64,000 nt of DNA from Pectinophora gossypiella (Eukaryota > Arthropoda > Insecta > Lepidoptera > Gelechiidae). Positions within the stretch are counted from its first letter, which is position 1; each line of letters opens with the position of its first letter. Below are positions 50,010 to 60,885 of this stretch, in pieces. The notes below the pieces were generated by a model. It was not told the origin of the DNA. It saw only the letters and a list, made by a program, of their open reading frames with translations, and made no database searches. The stretch is from the NCBI RefSeq assembly GCF_024362695.1, contig NC_065421.1, forward strand, positions 2,108,001 to 2,172,000, given 5' to 3'. A program made the position numbers and the translations under genes.

Positions 50010-50417
50010 GGCTTTTCGGCGGGAAACGGGAACGGGACAGTTGCTTTCTTCATTGAGTAATCTAAATAATTAATACGAAGTGGTGTTTTGTGGTTAATGA
50101 TCGCATTAAGTTAGTCGGAAGACATTCGCGAGTGTTATTATATTGGAGTATTCAATAAACAAAGTGTATCTGCCTATTTTCGCTTCGTGCCGGGAAGCCG
50201 CTTCATAACTCAAAAGTTTATGCGGACTTTTGAGTTAATTCGTTTGGGGTTCGGAGTAGGAGTCTACTCCGAGGGTGGGGGCTTAGGTTTCATCATCATC
50301 ACCTTTCATCATTTCATTAATCATCAAGAAAAAAAATACGTAAGACATGGCTGTATGGGCATAGTTCCCTTTGCCTTACCCTTCGGGGAAAAACAAAACA
50401 AAAAAAAAAAAAAAAAA
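50010..50417 (+). mobile_element. ~400-bp poly(A) retroposon, copy 1
   Basis: It starts GGCTTTTCGGCGGGAAACGG and ends CCTTACCCTTCGGGGAAAAA plus an A-tail. The 13-bp duplication CTTAACAAAAAAA flanks it (49996-50008 and 50418-50430). It has two internal inverted repeats: AACTCAAAAGT with ACTTTTGAGTT, and CGGAGTA with TACTCCG. I see no tRNA, 7SL or 5S-like head. It lies about 400 bp upstream of the PNPT1 start codon. Confidence 0.88.
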
Positions 50418-50580
50418 CTTAACAAAAAAATAATTCTGGTTTTATGAAGTGAAAAAAACCCATGAAATGCCATTAAATGCGATTATGAGTACAAATATTT
50501 TTTTTTATTAAAGAAATAGCTTTCTAATCATTTTTTTTTTGGAAAAAGTGGCCAGTACTCTCTCGCACATCCATAGTCTT

Positions 50581-50978
50581 TTTTTTTTGTTTTAGTTTTC
50601 CCCGAAGGGTAAGGCAAAGGGAACTATGCCCATACAGCCATGTCTGACGTATTTTTTTTCTTGATGATTAATGAAATGATGAAAGGTGATGATGATGAAA
50701 CCTAAGCCCCCACCCTCGGAGTAGACTCCTACTCCGAACCCCAAACGAATTAACTTAAAAGTCCGCATAAACTTTTGAGTTATGAAGCGGCTTCCCGGCA
50801 CGAAGCGAAAATAGGCAGATACACTTTGTTTATTAAATACTCCAATATAATAACACTCGCGAATGTCTTCCGACTAACTTAATGCGATCATTAACCACAA
50901 AACACCACTTCGTATTAATTATTTAGATTACTCAATGAAGAAAGCAACTGTCCCGTTCCCGTTTCCCGCCGAAAAGCC
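50581..50978 (-). mobile_element. ~400-bp poly(A) retroposon, copy 2 (inverted)
   Basis: The same family in opposite orientation, 163 bp from copy 1. The 14-bp duplication ACATCCATAGTCTT flanks it (50567-50580 and 50979-50992). With copy 1 it forms a long inverted repeat. Confidence 0.88.
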
Positions 50979-51845
50979 ACATCCATAGTCTTATTTTGAA
51001 AGGGCATTGAACATTTCACTATGGAGGCTGGCATAGCCTGGTGGCGCCACCTAGCGGATTTTTTAAAACTGCGGCGCACGATGAAACCTGTGCATATCGA
51101 TAGGGGGCACTTTTCTGCACAAAAAAGCTTTAATGAACCTATGCTCTAAAGCGTCACGTTTTCAAGATATTTAGCTTGAAAGTTCCTAAAAGTGTTGTAT
51201 GAACAAATCGATTTTACTTTTATATGCAATTGGAATATAGTGACTAAGTGATTATGCATGGAATATTAGTGTTTAATATACCACATATTTACTTTATTGA
51301 AAAATAAATAAATAGAAAATAGATAAAATAAATATCTATAACTTACTTTTATGTGTAACTTAAAAGAAATCCAGAAACGAGTCGTGAGATGTACAGCTCA
51401 TGACTTATTCTCGTGGTAATCACGCTCAAAGTTATTTGCTATGACTGTCTAACAATTTCACACTTTTTGAGTTTTTATGTTTATTCAATAAAAGGCAGCT
51501 TAAATGTTTAATCACAGTGAAAGCAGGTGGGGTGTGAAAATTCGCTTTTAGGACTACTTTACTTTACAGCAGTGTATGGAACATACCTAGTTTGTATAGA
51601 CACACCAATGGGGTGTGTGCCTTCAATGCAACGGGACCTTAAGCTTTTTAGTTCATAACAATCATATTACATGAACACATTGTTCAATTATTCATCGATT
51701 TTCTTAGTTGTGTTTTTATAAGTATGAAATAAAACATCGTAAAAGTAGTCATATAGTTATTTATATTTTGCTTAAAAATGAAATCAATACTAATTGTTAT
51801 TGAATAAATACAGTGTATATATACTTATAACAAATAGGCTTTTTT

Positions 51846-52560
51846 TTATAAAAATTCGTACCTATTAGGATAATGAATATCAGTCTTCTTGAATAATCCA
51901 TCTTCTTCTTCATCAGAAATAATAACTTGATCTAAAAAGGCAGCAGGGGGTTGAATTTCTTGGTGCCGAGTCCATCCCATATACCAAACTATGCACATGA
52001 CATGAGCACAGCACCCGAGTGTCCGTTTTCCAACTATACAGCTGCAATAGTGACCGACAAGTTTATTTCTGTTTTCCAAACTATTATTTAGCAAGATATA
52101 TACAAAATAAATTCTGTTGCTCTGGTGCCTCCAGTGTATTTTAACTCTTGTCAGCCAAGGATCACAAACTACTATGTTGTATTGATTTAAATTATAGGCA
52201 ACTTCAAAATCTTCATACACTTCAATGAAAAACGTTCCGTTTTCTTTTAGGTGTTCGCCATAGTAGCTTCTTGCCTGCGTCCTCAGAGATACGGCCCCAG
52301 AGACATTATCAACAGATCCTCATAATGATAAGATGGAAAAAGCCTTCACTTGAGTTTATAGCTTGGAAAGCGGCTCTGCGTTGATTTAAATTGTTTTGTA
52401 TTACAAACTCGCACAGATAGTTTGGGGCGTCGTGCTTAAGGTATATATCGTTATTTCATTTACGAGTGGGTGATCTGTCACCCGTTTTCCGAAGGCATTT
52501 ATTAGGGCGCAAGCAATCCTCACTTCCTCTTTTAAATGTGGCATATTCGGTATTGCGTAG
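51846..52560 (-). pseudogene. Degraded transposase with a SWIM-like zinc motif
   Basis: The open part (52220-51846) encodes NKLVGHYCSCIVGKRTLGCC followed by AHVMCIVWYMGW, a C-x-C-x8-C-C-A-H pattern like SWIM-type zinc fingers at the C-terminus of some insect DDE transposases, then an acidic end. Upstream, in other frames with stops between, 52560-52400 encodes AIPNMPHLKEEVRIACALIN, a further transposase-like stretch. Frameshifts and stops make it inactive. A 65-codon frame at 53203-53400 (RRPIQSYLTTEDYIARHP) may be an earlier exon. Confidence 0.6.
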
Positions 52561-53479
52561 TTAGCTGGAAACGATAAGAATACTGTTCCATCAATAATGA
52601 AGTAAGTACGTCACATTTAGACTGCGTTTCCACCAGTAACATGCTAGATGCTACGTTTCATACCCTACAATCGGGTTCATTGTGCCGATCAGAATCAGAC
52701 CCAATTATCTGATTGGTGGATATTAAACCTAGCAACGTAGCACATGTCAGATGAAAAAACAGCCTTACCGTTGTGCTTGCATTAATATGAACTGATTACT
52801 CTCTACTGTTACAAAAAAATGCAAATATATTTTATTATACATAATTAAGTGGTAATAGTTGGCTATAAAATCTATTGAAAGCGTAAGTCTGGTACACAAG
52901 TGATACGCTTGGCGTAAGAGCTATCTCTAGCTAATTATAATAGAGATAAGTTCACGACTTTCTGTTAAAAATGTTTTGCTTTGATTACACTTCGTCTAAG
53001 ACGCTACATAATGAAAGAGCTTCGATAAAGTAGGATATATTATTTCCATACACGAATTTTTTTCATATGACATTTCGATTATGAAAAGCACGATTGAGAA
53101 ACGAGCCGAATTATACATTGTCATTTTATGTATTATACTGACCAGGGACTATAATATAGATACCAGATACACTGCATACTGAGATTTTTAATTTTTCAAT
53201 GTTCAAATAAGATTACTTAGCTCTCGATCGTCAAATAAGTGGCGAGCATAATTCAGGATGTTGGGGTGCCTAGCAATATAATCTTCAGTTGTCAAGTAAG
53301 ACTGTATAGGACGCCGAGATCTTTGGCGCGGGCCACGAACAGTGCTTACACCACAACAAAAAACATTGCCTGGCACCAACATGACTGGACATCTTGCCAA
53401 GACAACAACAACAAATTCAACAATAACACTAACAAAGTCAACAAAAATACTAACAAACTCAAGAGGAATATTAATATCG

Positions 53480-54620
53480 TGGCCATATCATAGAATTGAT
53501 CATTTCATGAAATGATCGACCATTTCATGAAATGGTCGTATTTCATGAAATAGAACAACATTCGTTGGCCACATCATGATGTGGTTTGGCCAGATCAATG
53601 AACACAAAACGTTTAACGATATGACCAACTAAATGCATGATTACTTCATGATATGGCCAAACGTTAGCGATCATATCGTAAAATAGTAACATTATCCACC
53701 GGTAGTGGCGCTGGTGTCGCTTTGTTTTTGTTTTGCATAATGGCGGCGGACAATAATTATTCTTGTGTGAACGCGAATAATACGAATAATAATGAGCAAA
53801 TACAAGATAAAAGTGCAGTGAAGCAATGTTTTGACACTAAGGTGAAAAGAAAAACTCGTATTAACAGTAGACAGCAACTTTATTTTTATTTTTAGGTTAT
53901 ATGGCAAATAATGAAGGTCGAGTGACCACGCTACGTAAATCAATGGACTATTATTGGATTTCAAAATATGATATAATTAAAACTGCGAATGAAGAGATAT
54001 TAATTTTAAAAAAGAAAAATATAGACGATCCTACTGTCCGTAAAGTTTCTTTTTTTGATGTGACTTATTGTAGATTTGCCGCAGATGGCATTAACTACTT
54101 GAAACGGGATTCTATTAAAACGCATAAATGTTTTTGTCATAATTTAAATTATCATAATCCTTTTTTTTATAATTTTTACAAGGCATAACGGTAGGTTAGG
54201 GTGCTACGCCGCCAGTATGTTTATCTTACACACGAAAAGTATACTGAATGATGACCAATGGCATGAAATAGTGTCAAAAAATATGACGACGACTTCAAAG
54301 CGAGATGCAGTTACGGCGTATATGTCAACTACATCAACACTCCGTTAATCGAAAATGACTTTTTAATTTTTATTTGACTTTTAAACATTTTTGTACTTTG
54401 TACTAGAGTAATACATTATTTCCTACCTTATTTCTCGTTTTTATTACACCACTTATCATGGACACCCTACATTAATGATATGGCCAAACGTGGATGGAAA
54501 TATCATTAAACGCTGACGTTTAAACGATATGGTCAGTTGAAGTTGGCCATTTCATGAAATACGACCATTTCATGAAATGGTCGATCATTTCATGAAATGG
54601 TCAATTCTATGATCTGGCCA
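53480..54620. mobile_element. Nested DNA transposon with stacked-palindrome termini
   Basis: The left end TGGCCATATCATAGAATTGA and right-end complement TGGCCAGATCATAGAATTGA start ~75-bp inverted repeats. Each contains CATTTCATGAAATG palindromes in series plus a TATTTCATGAAATA variant. Further in, ACGATATG and GGCCAAACGT words recur in both orientations. A short frame (MANNEGRVTTLRK, YYWISKYDII) resembles the segment before the integrase of Ginger-like or KRAB-A-type proteins (weak). Part of another repeat has inserted at 54047. Confidence 0.7.
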
Positions 54621-55507
54621 TGACATTAACAAACTCAACAGTGGTAACAAATACAACAGGATGAACAGGATAGAGTCTCAGAACAGAGAAAAGCGCGTGC
54701 GCACGTTGAAGATGAAAGTGGCAAACTGACTGAAAGTTCACCCGGCTGCCAATCGTCCTATTGTATTTATTTTATGATGTTGTCTCACTCACACTTATTG
54801 TATGGTTATTCGCTATCCTTGTTGATTCCGCCGAAACAATAGAAATTCGTGCAACTTTAAATAAAGGACCTCCATTTTCCTAGTTCCTGGAATTAAACGA
54901 GAAAGCAAAATGGCAGTTAATAAGTACACCATTTTGTTTCTCTTACACAGATTTCTTAAACTTCGAGAATTCTGCTTTTTAACGAGTACTAATGATGCCG
55001 CACTAAACGCATTGCGTATATAAAAATGTAAACTATTTTATATTTCATTAGATCTTGTCGTTGTGTCAAGTAAAATCAAGTTAAGGAGTAAATGACGCCT
55101 ATATCATACATAACACAAACTGATAAACTCAGTTTGCAATTAGTAACCTTAGATAAGGTGTGCACAGTTAAGTAGGTACCTATGTACTTCCTATATAATG
55201 TAGTAAAGACAAAAACCATTAATGTTGTTGCAAGTATTTACTATATTACGATTGTATATAGATAAAGAGTAAAATCGATTTATCCATACGACACTTTTCG
55301 TAACTTTCAAGCTAGATATCTTGAAAACGTGACACTTTAGAGCATAGGTCCATTAAAGCTTTTTTGTTCAGACAAGTGTCCCCTATCGATTTGCACAGGT
55401 TTCACCGTGCGCCGCAGTTTTAAAACGTCCGCCAGGTGGCGCCACTGAGATATGCCAGAAAGGTTCATAGCCCTTTGTGCATGAAATCTTTTTGGTTTTT
55501 TTTTTTT

Positions 55508-55913
55508 GGCTTTTCGGCGGGAAACGGGAACGGGACAGTTGCTTTCTTCATTGAGTAATCTAAATAATTAATACGAAGTGGTGTTTTGTGGTTAATGATC
55601 GCATTAAGTTAGTCGGAAGACATTCGCGAGTGTTATTATATTGGAGTATTCAATGGACAAGGTGTATCTGCCTATTTTCGCTTCGTGACGGGAGGCCGCT
55701 TCATGACTCAAAAGTTTATGCGGACTTTTGAGTTAATTCGTTTGGGGTTCGGAGTAGGAGTCTACTCCGAGGGTGGGGGCTTAGGTTTCATCATCATCAC
55801 CTTTCATCATTTCATTAATCATCAAGAAAAAAAATACTTCAGACATGGCTGTATGGGCATAGTTCCCTTTGCCTTACCCTTCGGGGAAAACCAAAACAAA
55901 AAAAAAAAAAAAA
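55508..55913 (+). mobile_element. ~400-bp poly(A) retroposon, copy 3
   Basis: The same full-length start and end as copy 1. ATCTTTTTGGTTTTT is duplicated on both sides (from 55486 and from 55914). It lies a few bp beyond the right terminus of the 4.5-kb transposon. Confidence 0.85.
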
Positions 55914-55963
55914 ATCTTTTTGGTTTTTGATTGTCTTATCCAACAGCTGATGACTGTCATTAC

Positions 55964-56375
55964 GGCTTTTTAGCGGGAAACGGGAACGGGACAGTTGCTT
56001 TCTTCATTGAATAATCTAAATAATTAATACGAAGTGGTGTTTTGTGGTTAATGATCGCATTAAGTTAGTCGGAAGACATTCGCGAGTGTTATTACATTGG
56101 AGTATTCAATAAACAAAGTGTATCTGCCTATTTTCGCTTCGTGCTAGGAAGCCGCTTCATAGCTCAAAAGTTTATGCGGACTTTTGAGTTAATTCGTTTG
56201 GGGTTCGGAGTAGGAGTCTACTCCGAGGGTGGGGGCTTAGGTTTCATCATCATCATTCATCACCTTTCACCATTTCATTAATCATCAAGAAAAAAAAATA
56301 CGTCAGACATGGCTGTATGGGCATAGTTCCCTTTGCCTTACCCTTCGGGGAAAACCAAACCAAAAAAAAAAAAAA
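55964..56375 (+). mobile_element. ~400-bp poly(A) retroposon, copy 4
   Basis: The 14-bp duplication ATGACTGTCATTAC flanks it (55950-55963 and 56376-56389). It ends 113 bp before the RPP21 start codon, so it is in the proximal promoter or 5' UTR of that gene. Confidence 0.88.
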
Positions 56376-56488
56376 ATGACTGTCATTACTGTCATTTTTC
56401 TGCGTTTTAGGTTATATTTATTGATTGATAACAAAATAAAGTTTTTATGTAAGTTTAAAGCATTTGTAAATGAAAACTTATTAAAAAT

Positions 56489-57799
56489 ATGAAGAAAGTG
56501 CAAGGATACGATTCCTTTCAACGTATGAATTACCTGTATCAAGTAAGTAAAGACTTATTTGACTTTTTAATTGAAATAGAATTACTTAATGTGAATTTTG
56601 GGGGAGGCCTATGCCCAGCAGTAGGCGTCGTACGGCTGATGATGATGAATGTGAATTTTAAGTAAATGTACGTGTTTTATTTTATTTCAGATAAGTAAAT
56701 ATATCGTTGATAAGAATCCAGCACTGTCTTCGTACTACGGGAATCTCATAGTGAATGTGGCGAAAAAGAATGTTTTAAAAATGTAAGTGTTTTTACATTT
56801 ACAACATTTTATTTTTACAACATAGCATCACGCCTGGATCTCCGAGGGGGTAGGCAGAGGTGTAAGTATAGTATATACACCCACTCGCCGCCAGCTATAT
56901 TTTAGTCCCATATAATAGAGTGTGAGCCTATTTATTTATTCTTAGGACTAAATAAAATAAGTTTTTTGACTCCTAAGTTGTCTTTTACTTCTCTCATAAA
57001 CTTTCGTCCCTTGCCATTGTAAGAGTAATACCAGCTCGTCCCGGCTCTACCTGGTTATAATTTAAAGTCTATCAATCCATAACAGTAATAAAAAGTTATC
57101 AAAATAAGTCTGTCATACACATAACATCTTCCTCTAATCCCGGAAGGCAGAGATTAAAAAAATAAAAAATAATAAAAAGTTTATTGATGTGTGTGAGTTT
57201 GGTGATTTTCTGACATAATAGTTAAAAAATGGGGTTCAGGTTTTAAAATACATTATGGTTTTACGACTTTAATCCTATTGTAGGGTAATACAGGGCAAAA
57301 GTAAAGCAATTTACGTAAAAAAGCAATATTGCTATTTGACATTTGTTCAAATTACAATATTACTTTTTTAGATGAATTAATTCGAAGTGGCCTAGTTAAC
57401 CCCCTGAAGTAAAAAATAAATAAATTCAAAGTTATAGTACGTCAGACGTCTAACACACACAGATGCGCATGTGCGATAACGTCAATGTGTAATGTCTGTG
57501 TAAAAGAGGTGTTTTGTATGAAGTGTCCGGGGTGTGTTATAGTAATAAGCACATCAATAAAATCAAATATTTCCTTCCACAGACACCCAGAAATTAAGAG
57601 ACAGATTTGCAAAAAGTGCAAATGCATGCTGGTACATAAAACCTCAGCGTCAATGAAGATTAAAAATAAAAACAAGTCAAAGATTATAGAGTGGACGTGC
57701 CATACTTGTGGGATGAAGAAGATTTTACCTACATATAAGGATAGAGACAATACAGTGTGGCTTGAAAGACCTGAAGCTGTTGTAGAAATTATTAGTTAA
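56489..57799 (+). CDS. RPP21: Ribonuclease P protein subunit p21 (Rpr2/Rpp21 family)
   Basis: Three exons: 56489-56542, 56691-56782, 57583-57799 (120 aa, phases consistent). The helical N-terminus FQRMNYLYQISKYIVDKNPA is followed by AKKNVLKIHPEIKRQICKKC. The zinc ribbon is built from the C-x-x-C of CKKC and C-x-x-C of CHTCG, about 35 residues apart. The ending WLERPEA matches the family's DRPEA-type end. Rpp21 binds RNase P (and MRP) RNA and helps tRNA 5' maturation in the nucleus. It is shorter than vertebrate Rpp21 by roughly 30 residues. A possible AATAAA lies at 57880-57885. Confidence 0.92.
57303..57400. mobile_element. MITE fragment
   Basis: AAAGCAATATTGCTATTTGA and GTGGCCTAGTTAACCCCC link it to the foldback family at 12718-12870. 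It is inside RPP21 intron 2. Confidence 0.5.
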
Positions 57800-58015
57800 G
57801 AAATGAAAATTAAAAAGAAAAGTGTATCAGTAAGTTATGTCAATGTTTTATTTTTATAGCTGCTTAAGTTGAATTTTAAAATAAATAATATATTTTTTAT
57901 TATATTGCAATAAGTATTTTAGACTTTTTATCATCTATGGCCAACACAGAGTTTAAAACCCATGTCGAGACATTTAGATTGTTCAGTTAGAATTACCAAT
58001 GGGTATGTAAATTGA

Positions 58016-58185
58016 AATGGATTCTGGTAGGGCTCTAGCTAGAACATCACCGATTGAGAAATTGGTCGGTGTACTGCGGAACGGAAGGCGATTGGGGCAA
58101 CCACCGTTCTACACGCCCTATCTATGGAGTATTGGAGGCGATTACTCCACCGACAAGAGCGCAGCTCTTAAATAAAGAGAGATGT
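58016..58185 (+). repeat. Interspersed repeat shared with 36443-36612
   Basis: It agrees with the other copy over about 165 bp with few differences (GAACGGAAGGCGATTGGGGC in both). Confidence 0.6.
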
Positions 58186-58208
58186 AAATTGTCAAAACAT
58201 AATAAGAG

Positions 58209-58335
58209 AAACACATAATAACGGGTTCTTACCGCGTTTAAAGCAGGGATATGGGAGTCTTATATCCCTGCTTTAAACGCGGTAAGAACCCGTTATTATG
58301 TGTTTTAATTGTGTTTTACCGCGTAAACTTAAAAC
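58209..58335. mobile_element. Small insertion with a perfect 43-bp-arm palindrome
   Basis: Arms 58209-58251 and 58263-58305 are exact complements around an 11-nt centre. AACATAATAAGAG occurs on both sides (58196-58208 and 58336-58348), a likely 13-bp target duplication, so the unit behaves as an inserted element. Confidence 0.75.
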
Positions 58336-58950
58336 AACATAATAAGAGTCCCGCAATGAAGCAAAGTATTTTCTCTTTGGCTCCGGGCAAGCGCATGGGG
58401 CCTCGAAATGGAAGTATTTATCTCTGGAGTGTGAGTCTGATGACCCTGAAAATTTACAAGGTGTGGCTGTACAGAGTAAGAACAAGATTTTTCTATGGAG
58501 TGTCCGGATTGTACCTACGCGTAGAATAAGGAATAATACTAAGTATACGGCGGCAACTTTCCGCTCCCCGCCAGCGGCTGAGGAAGGCTTACTTCACCCC
58601 CTCGGTCTTTCTTTAGTCGTCAATCGTATGGCTTCTGACGTCACACACACAGATGCGCGTGGTAACGTCAATGTGTAGTGTCTGTGTAAAATGAGGAGTT
58701 TTGGATGAAGTATCTGGGCTGTACTTACGGCAAACGTGCGCGGGTAAGTGCCCAGGAAGTTGCACACACGAGTAGTATAGTTTGGCTGGACACATTTGTT
58801 GTCATTTGTTTGTCGTATTGGGTGTCTTCGGATTGAAAAAACCAAAACGCAGTAAATAATGATGATCAACACCAAAAATGGGTCGAACTGACGTAGATGC
58901 AGTTGGTGGTCATTGAAAGAAACAGTCACAAGTAGACAACAGTATATTCG

Positions 58951-60885
58951 TCAGTAGTAAAGATACCCGTACTCTATATCGTACTCGAGCGGGTCGCCGC
59001 CGGCAGGGCCGCCAAGTGACCGGCGTACGCCCTTCGGCGCCGCATTCTTCCGTGCCTCCAGGAATGCTTCCATCTCAGGGTACGCCTCCAGCAACATCCT
59101 CGCGCCTTTCTTCGTTATCGTACCATTCACCACTATATCCCTGAACGTCGCATTCTTCATAAAGTTCTGATTTAATTGCCGTATTTGCTCCAACTTCTGC
59201 AGTACACCTTTGTCGAGACGAATGGAATCTTTCTCGTGAAGGTCTCGTATCGCTCTTTTATCCTTTTTAAACTGTTTTTTTAACTTCTGAATGAACCTCT
59301 TCAGTTGGCGCGTCCTCTTCTTCCTCTCTTTGGTACCATTTTTAAACTGTTTATTTAATATCTTTCTAATTTCTTTAGTAACCTTTTTTATAGTATCCAG
59401 TATCTTCTTTTTACGTTTGTCTCTCAATTCTTTGCGCTTCTTCCTTGCCCTTTCTTCTTTCTTTTTTTTATCGTCTTGTCCAGCTTTTCCTCTCTTTTCT
59501 TCGGTGTCTGTACTTAAACTTTTATCGTCGAAGGAGACATCGAACCCTTGGTACAGGTCGTAGGAGGTGACCTGTATTGCGCAGCAGACAAACTGTGTCC
59601 GTCCACAGTAGATGTCCCCGCGATAGATGCGGAATTCGGGCTCGCACTCCATCGCCAGCATGCAGCTGCCCCAGGGCATGTCATGCTGTCCCGGGTCTCC
59701 GCACTGAACGCCCCAAGGCCCTTGAACAAGTCACATAATATTATTTACTTTCGAATTTCAAAAGTGCTCTGTAAGAATTACATTAAAATAGGTTTAACAA
59801 ATTAGTCTACTACCTTATATTTAGATCAGATTTCAATTTCATGGTTCTTTTCCTGAGTCGATTGAAATTTTAAGCAAATGCCGCGTACCCCACACGCGGC
59901 CTTCGCGTTCCGCGCGAGCCTATAAACTTCTATCCATATTTCAACTAACATAATTTATATTTAATTTACCAGGACTAAAAAGCTTTTTAACAAAGTTTCT
60001 ATTCTTTATAGCGAATGCTACTACTTAGGTGTACGTACAGACTAGACGAATTGAAAAATACTTACGAGCAGCCGCCATGTTAACTGCATCTCCTTTTGGT
60101 CTAGTTTGGTTCAATGCTTCGTATTTTTTTTGTAACCAAATTTCCTTAAACTCTTCCTTCCAATCTTTGAATTCTCGTGAGGAACTCCCGCTTTTGGAGC
60201 TGTCACTCGCTCTCCGGAAATTGTGACTTCGCAACATGTTTAACACTGGATCCATGTGAAAATACTGTGTACCTAGTTTCTGCCCTGCTTCTATTTTTGG
60301 AAGATCAATATTTGTGTTCAATCGATCCTCATGTTCCTTGGCATTCTTTAAGATGTTCGACTTGATCTTAGCGGCCTCTGCATCCTCAGGCTCGGCTCTC
60401 ATATCTGGTGGACCGAATACCGGTTCTTGCACAGGTTTCTCAAAATTAAAATTATCTTTCTGTCGCGGCGAGTGAGACGTTGCCCATTGTTCAATTTTTT
60501 CGGTTACTTTCTCGGTGTCATCCTCCTTATTATGGTAGGTGTTTATCCCTTCGTCTGGCTTTGGTTGCAGGTGACTACTGACCAGCGCATTTCCGTCTTC
60601 GGATTTCTGTACGTCATTATCCATCGGGAGTAGTACCTCATCTCTTACAGGCTTTTTCCTCGGTTCCACTCGAATAAATTCAAGATATGTTGGGTTTTGG
60701 ACATTTTCTCCAGTTCCGTCGAGACTTGGTTGGGTGTCTTGCACTTGGTCGCCGTCTCCAGGCAGCGGAATTGTCTTGTGAACAGTTCTTAAATATGATA
60801 GCAGGTTTTCTTTTAAATCAGAGTAAACAGTACTACTCACTGACGCGCAGAAGATTACCAGCACGAAATGATAAGTAAACTCCAT
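58951..60885 (-). CDS. Secreted protein with a six-cysteine module and Lys-rich coiled coil, function unknown
   Basis: Two exons: 60885-60066 and 59720-58951 (529 aa, in phase at AAA|RPWG). A signal peptide (MEFTYHFVLVIFCASVSS) opens the protein. Residues about 25-270 are acidic and low in Cys. Exon 2 starts with a compact Cys module: CGDPGQHDMPW, CMLAMECEPE, YCGRTQFVCCA. This spacing, ending in CC, recalls clip-like modules of arthropod secreted proteins but is not a clear match. Then come about 120 residues extremely rich in Lys/Arg (EERARKKRKELRDKRKKKI), likely a coiled coil, and an end rich in Tyr (YDIEYGYLYY). It could be an extracellular-matrix or cuticle-associated protein (inference). 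Part of exon 1 is duplicated in inverted orientation at 61753-61893. Confidence 0.75.

Larger units (their letters stand above)
50999..55476. mobile_element. ~4.5-kb DNA transposon with ~200-bp terminal inverted repeats
   Basis: The left terminus (AAAGGGCATTGAAC, to about 51200) matches the inverted right terminus (from about 55283) along its length, sharing GTGGCGCCACCT, ACTGCGGCGCACG and ATCGATAGGGG. The inside carries the transposase relic at 51846-52560 and another transposon at 53480-54620. The target duplication is not resolved. Confidence 0.75.

Noticed and set aside
50187..50447. Conserved small protein gene (also 50592-50801, 55685-55930)
   Set aside because: The frame is inside the ~400-bp retroposon and looks conserved only because the copies are recent. 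The first codons are GTG or other non-ATG starts.
53203..53400. Independent 65-codon gene
   Set aside because: It lies inside the 4.5-kb transposon, on the strand of its transposase relic; better seen as a possible relic exon.
59291..59563. Phe/Leu/Ser-rich membrane protein on the plus strand
   Set aside because: It is the complement of the Lys-rich coding exon of the secreted protein; A-rich codons read as TTC/TTT.
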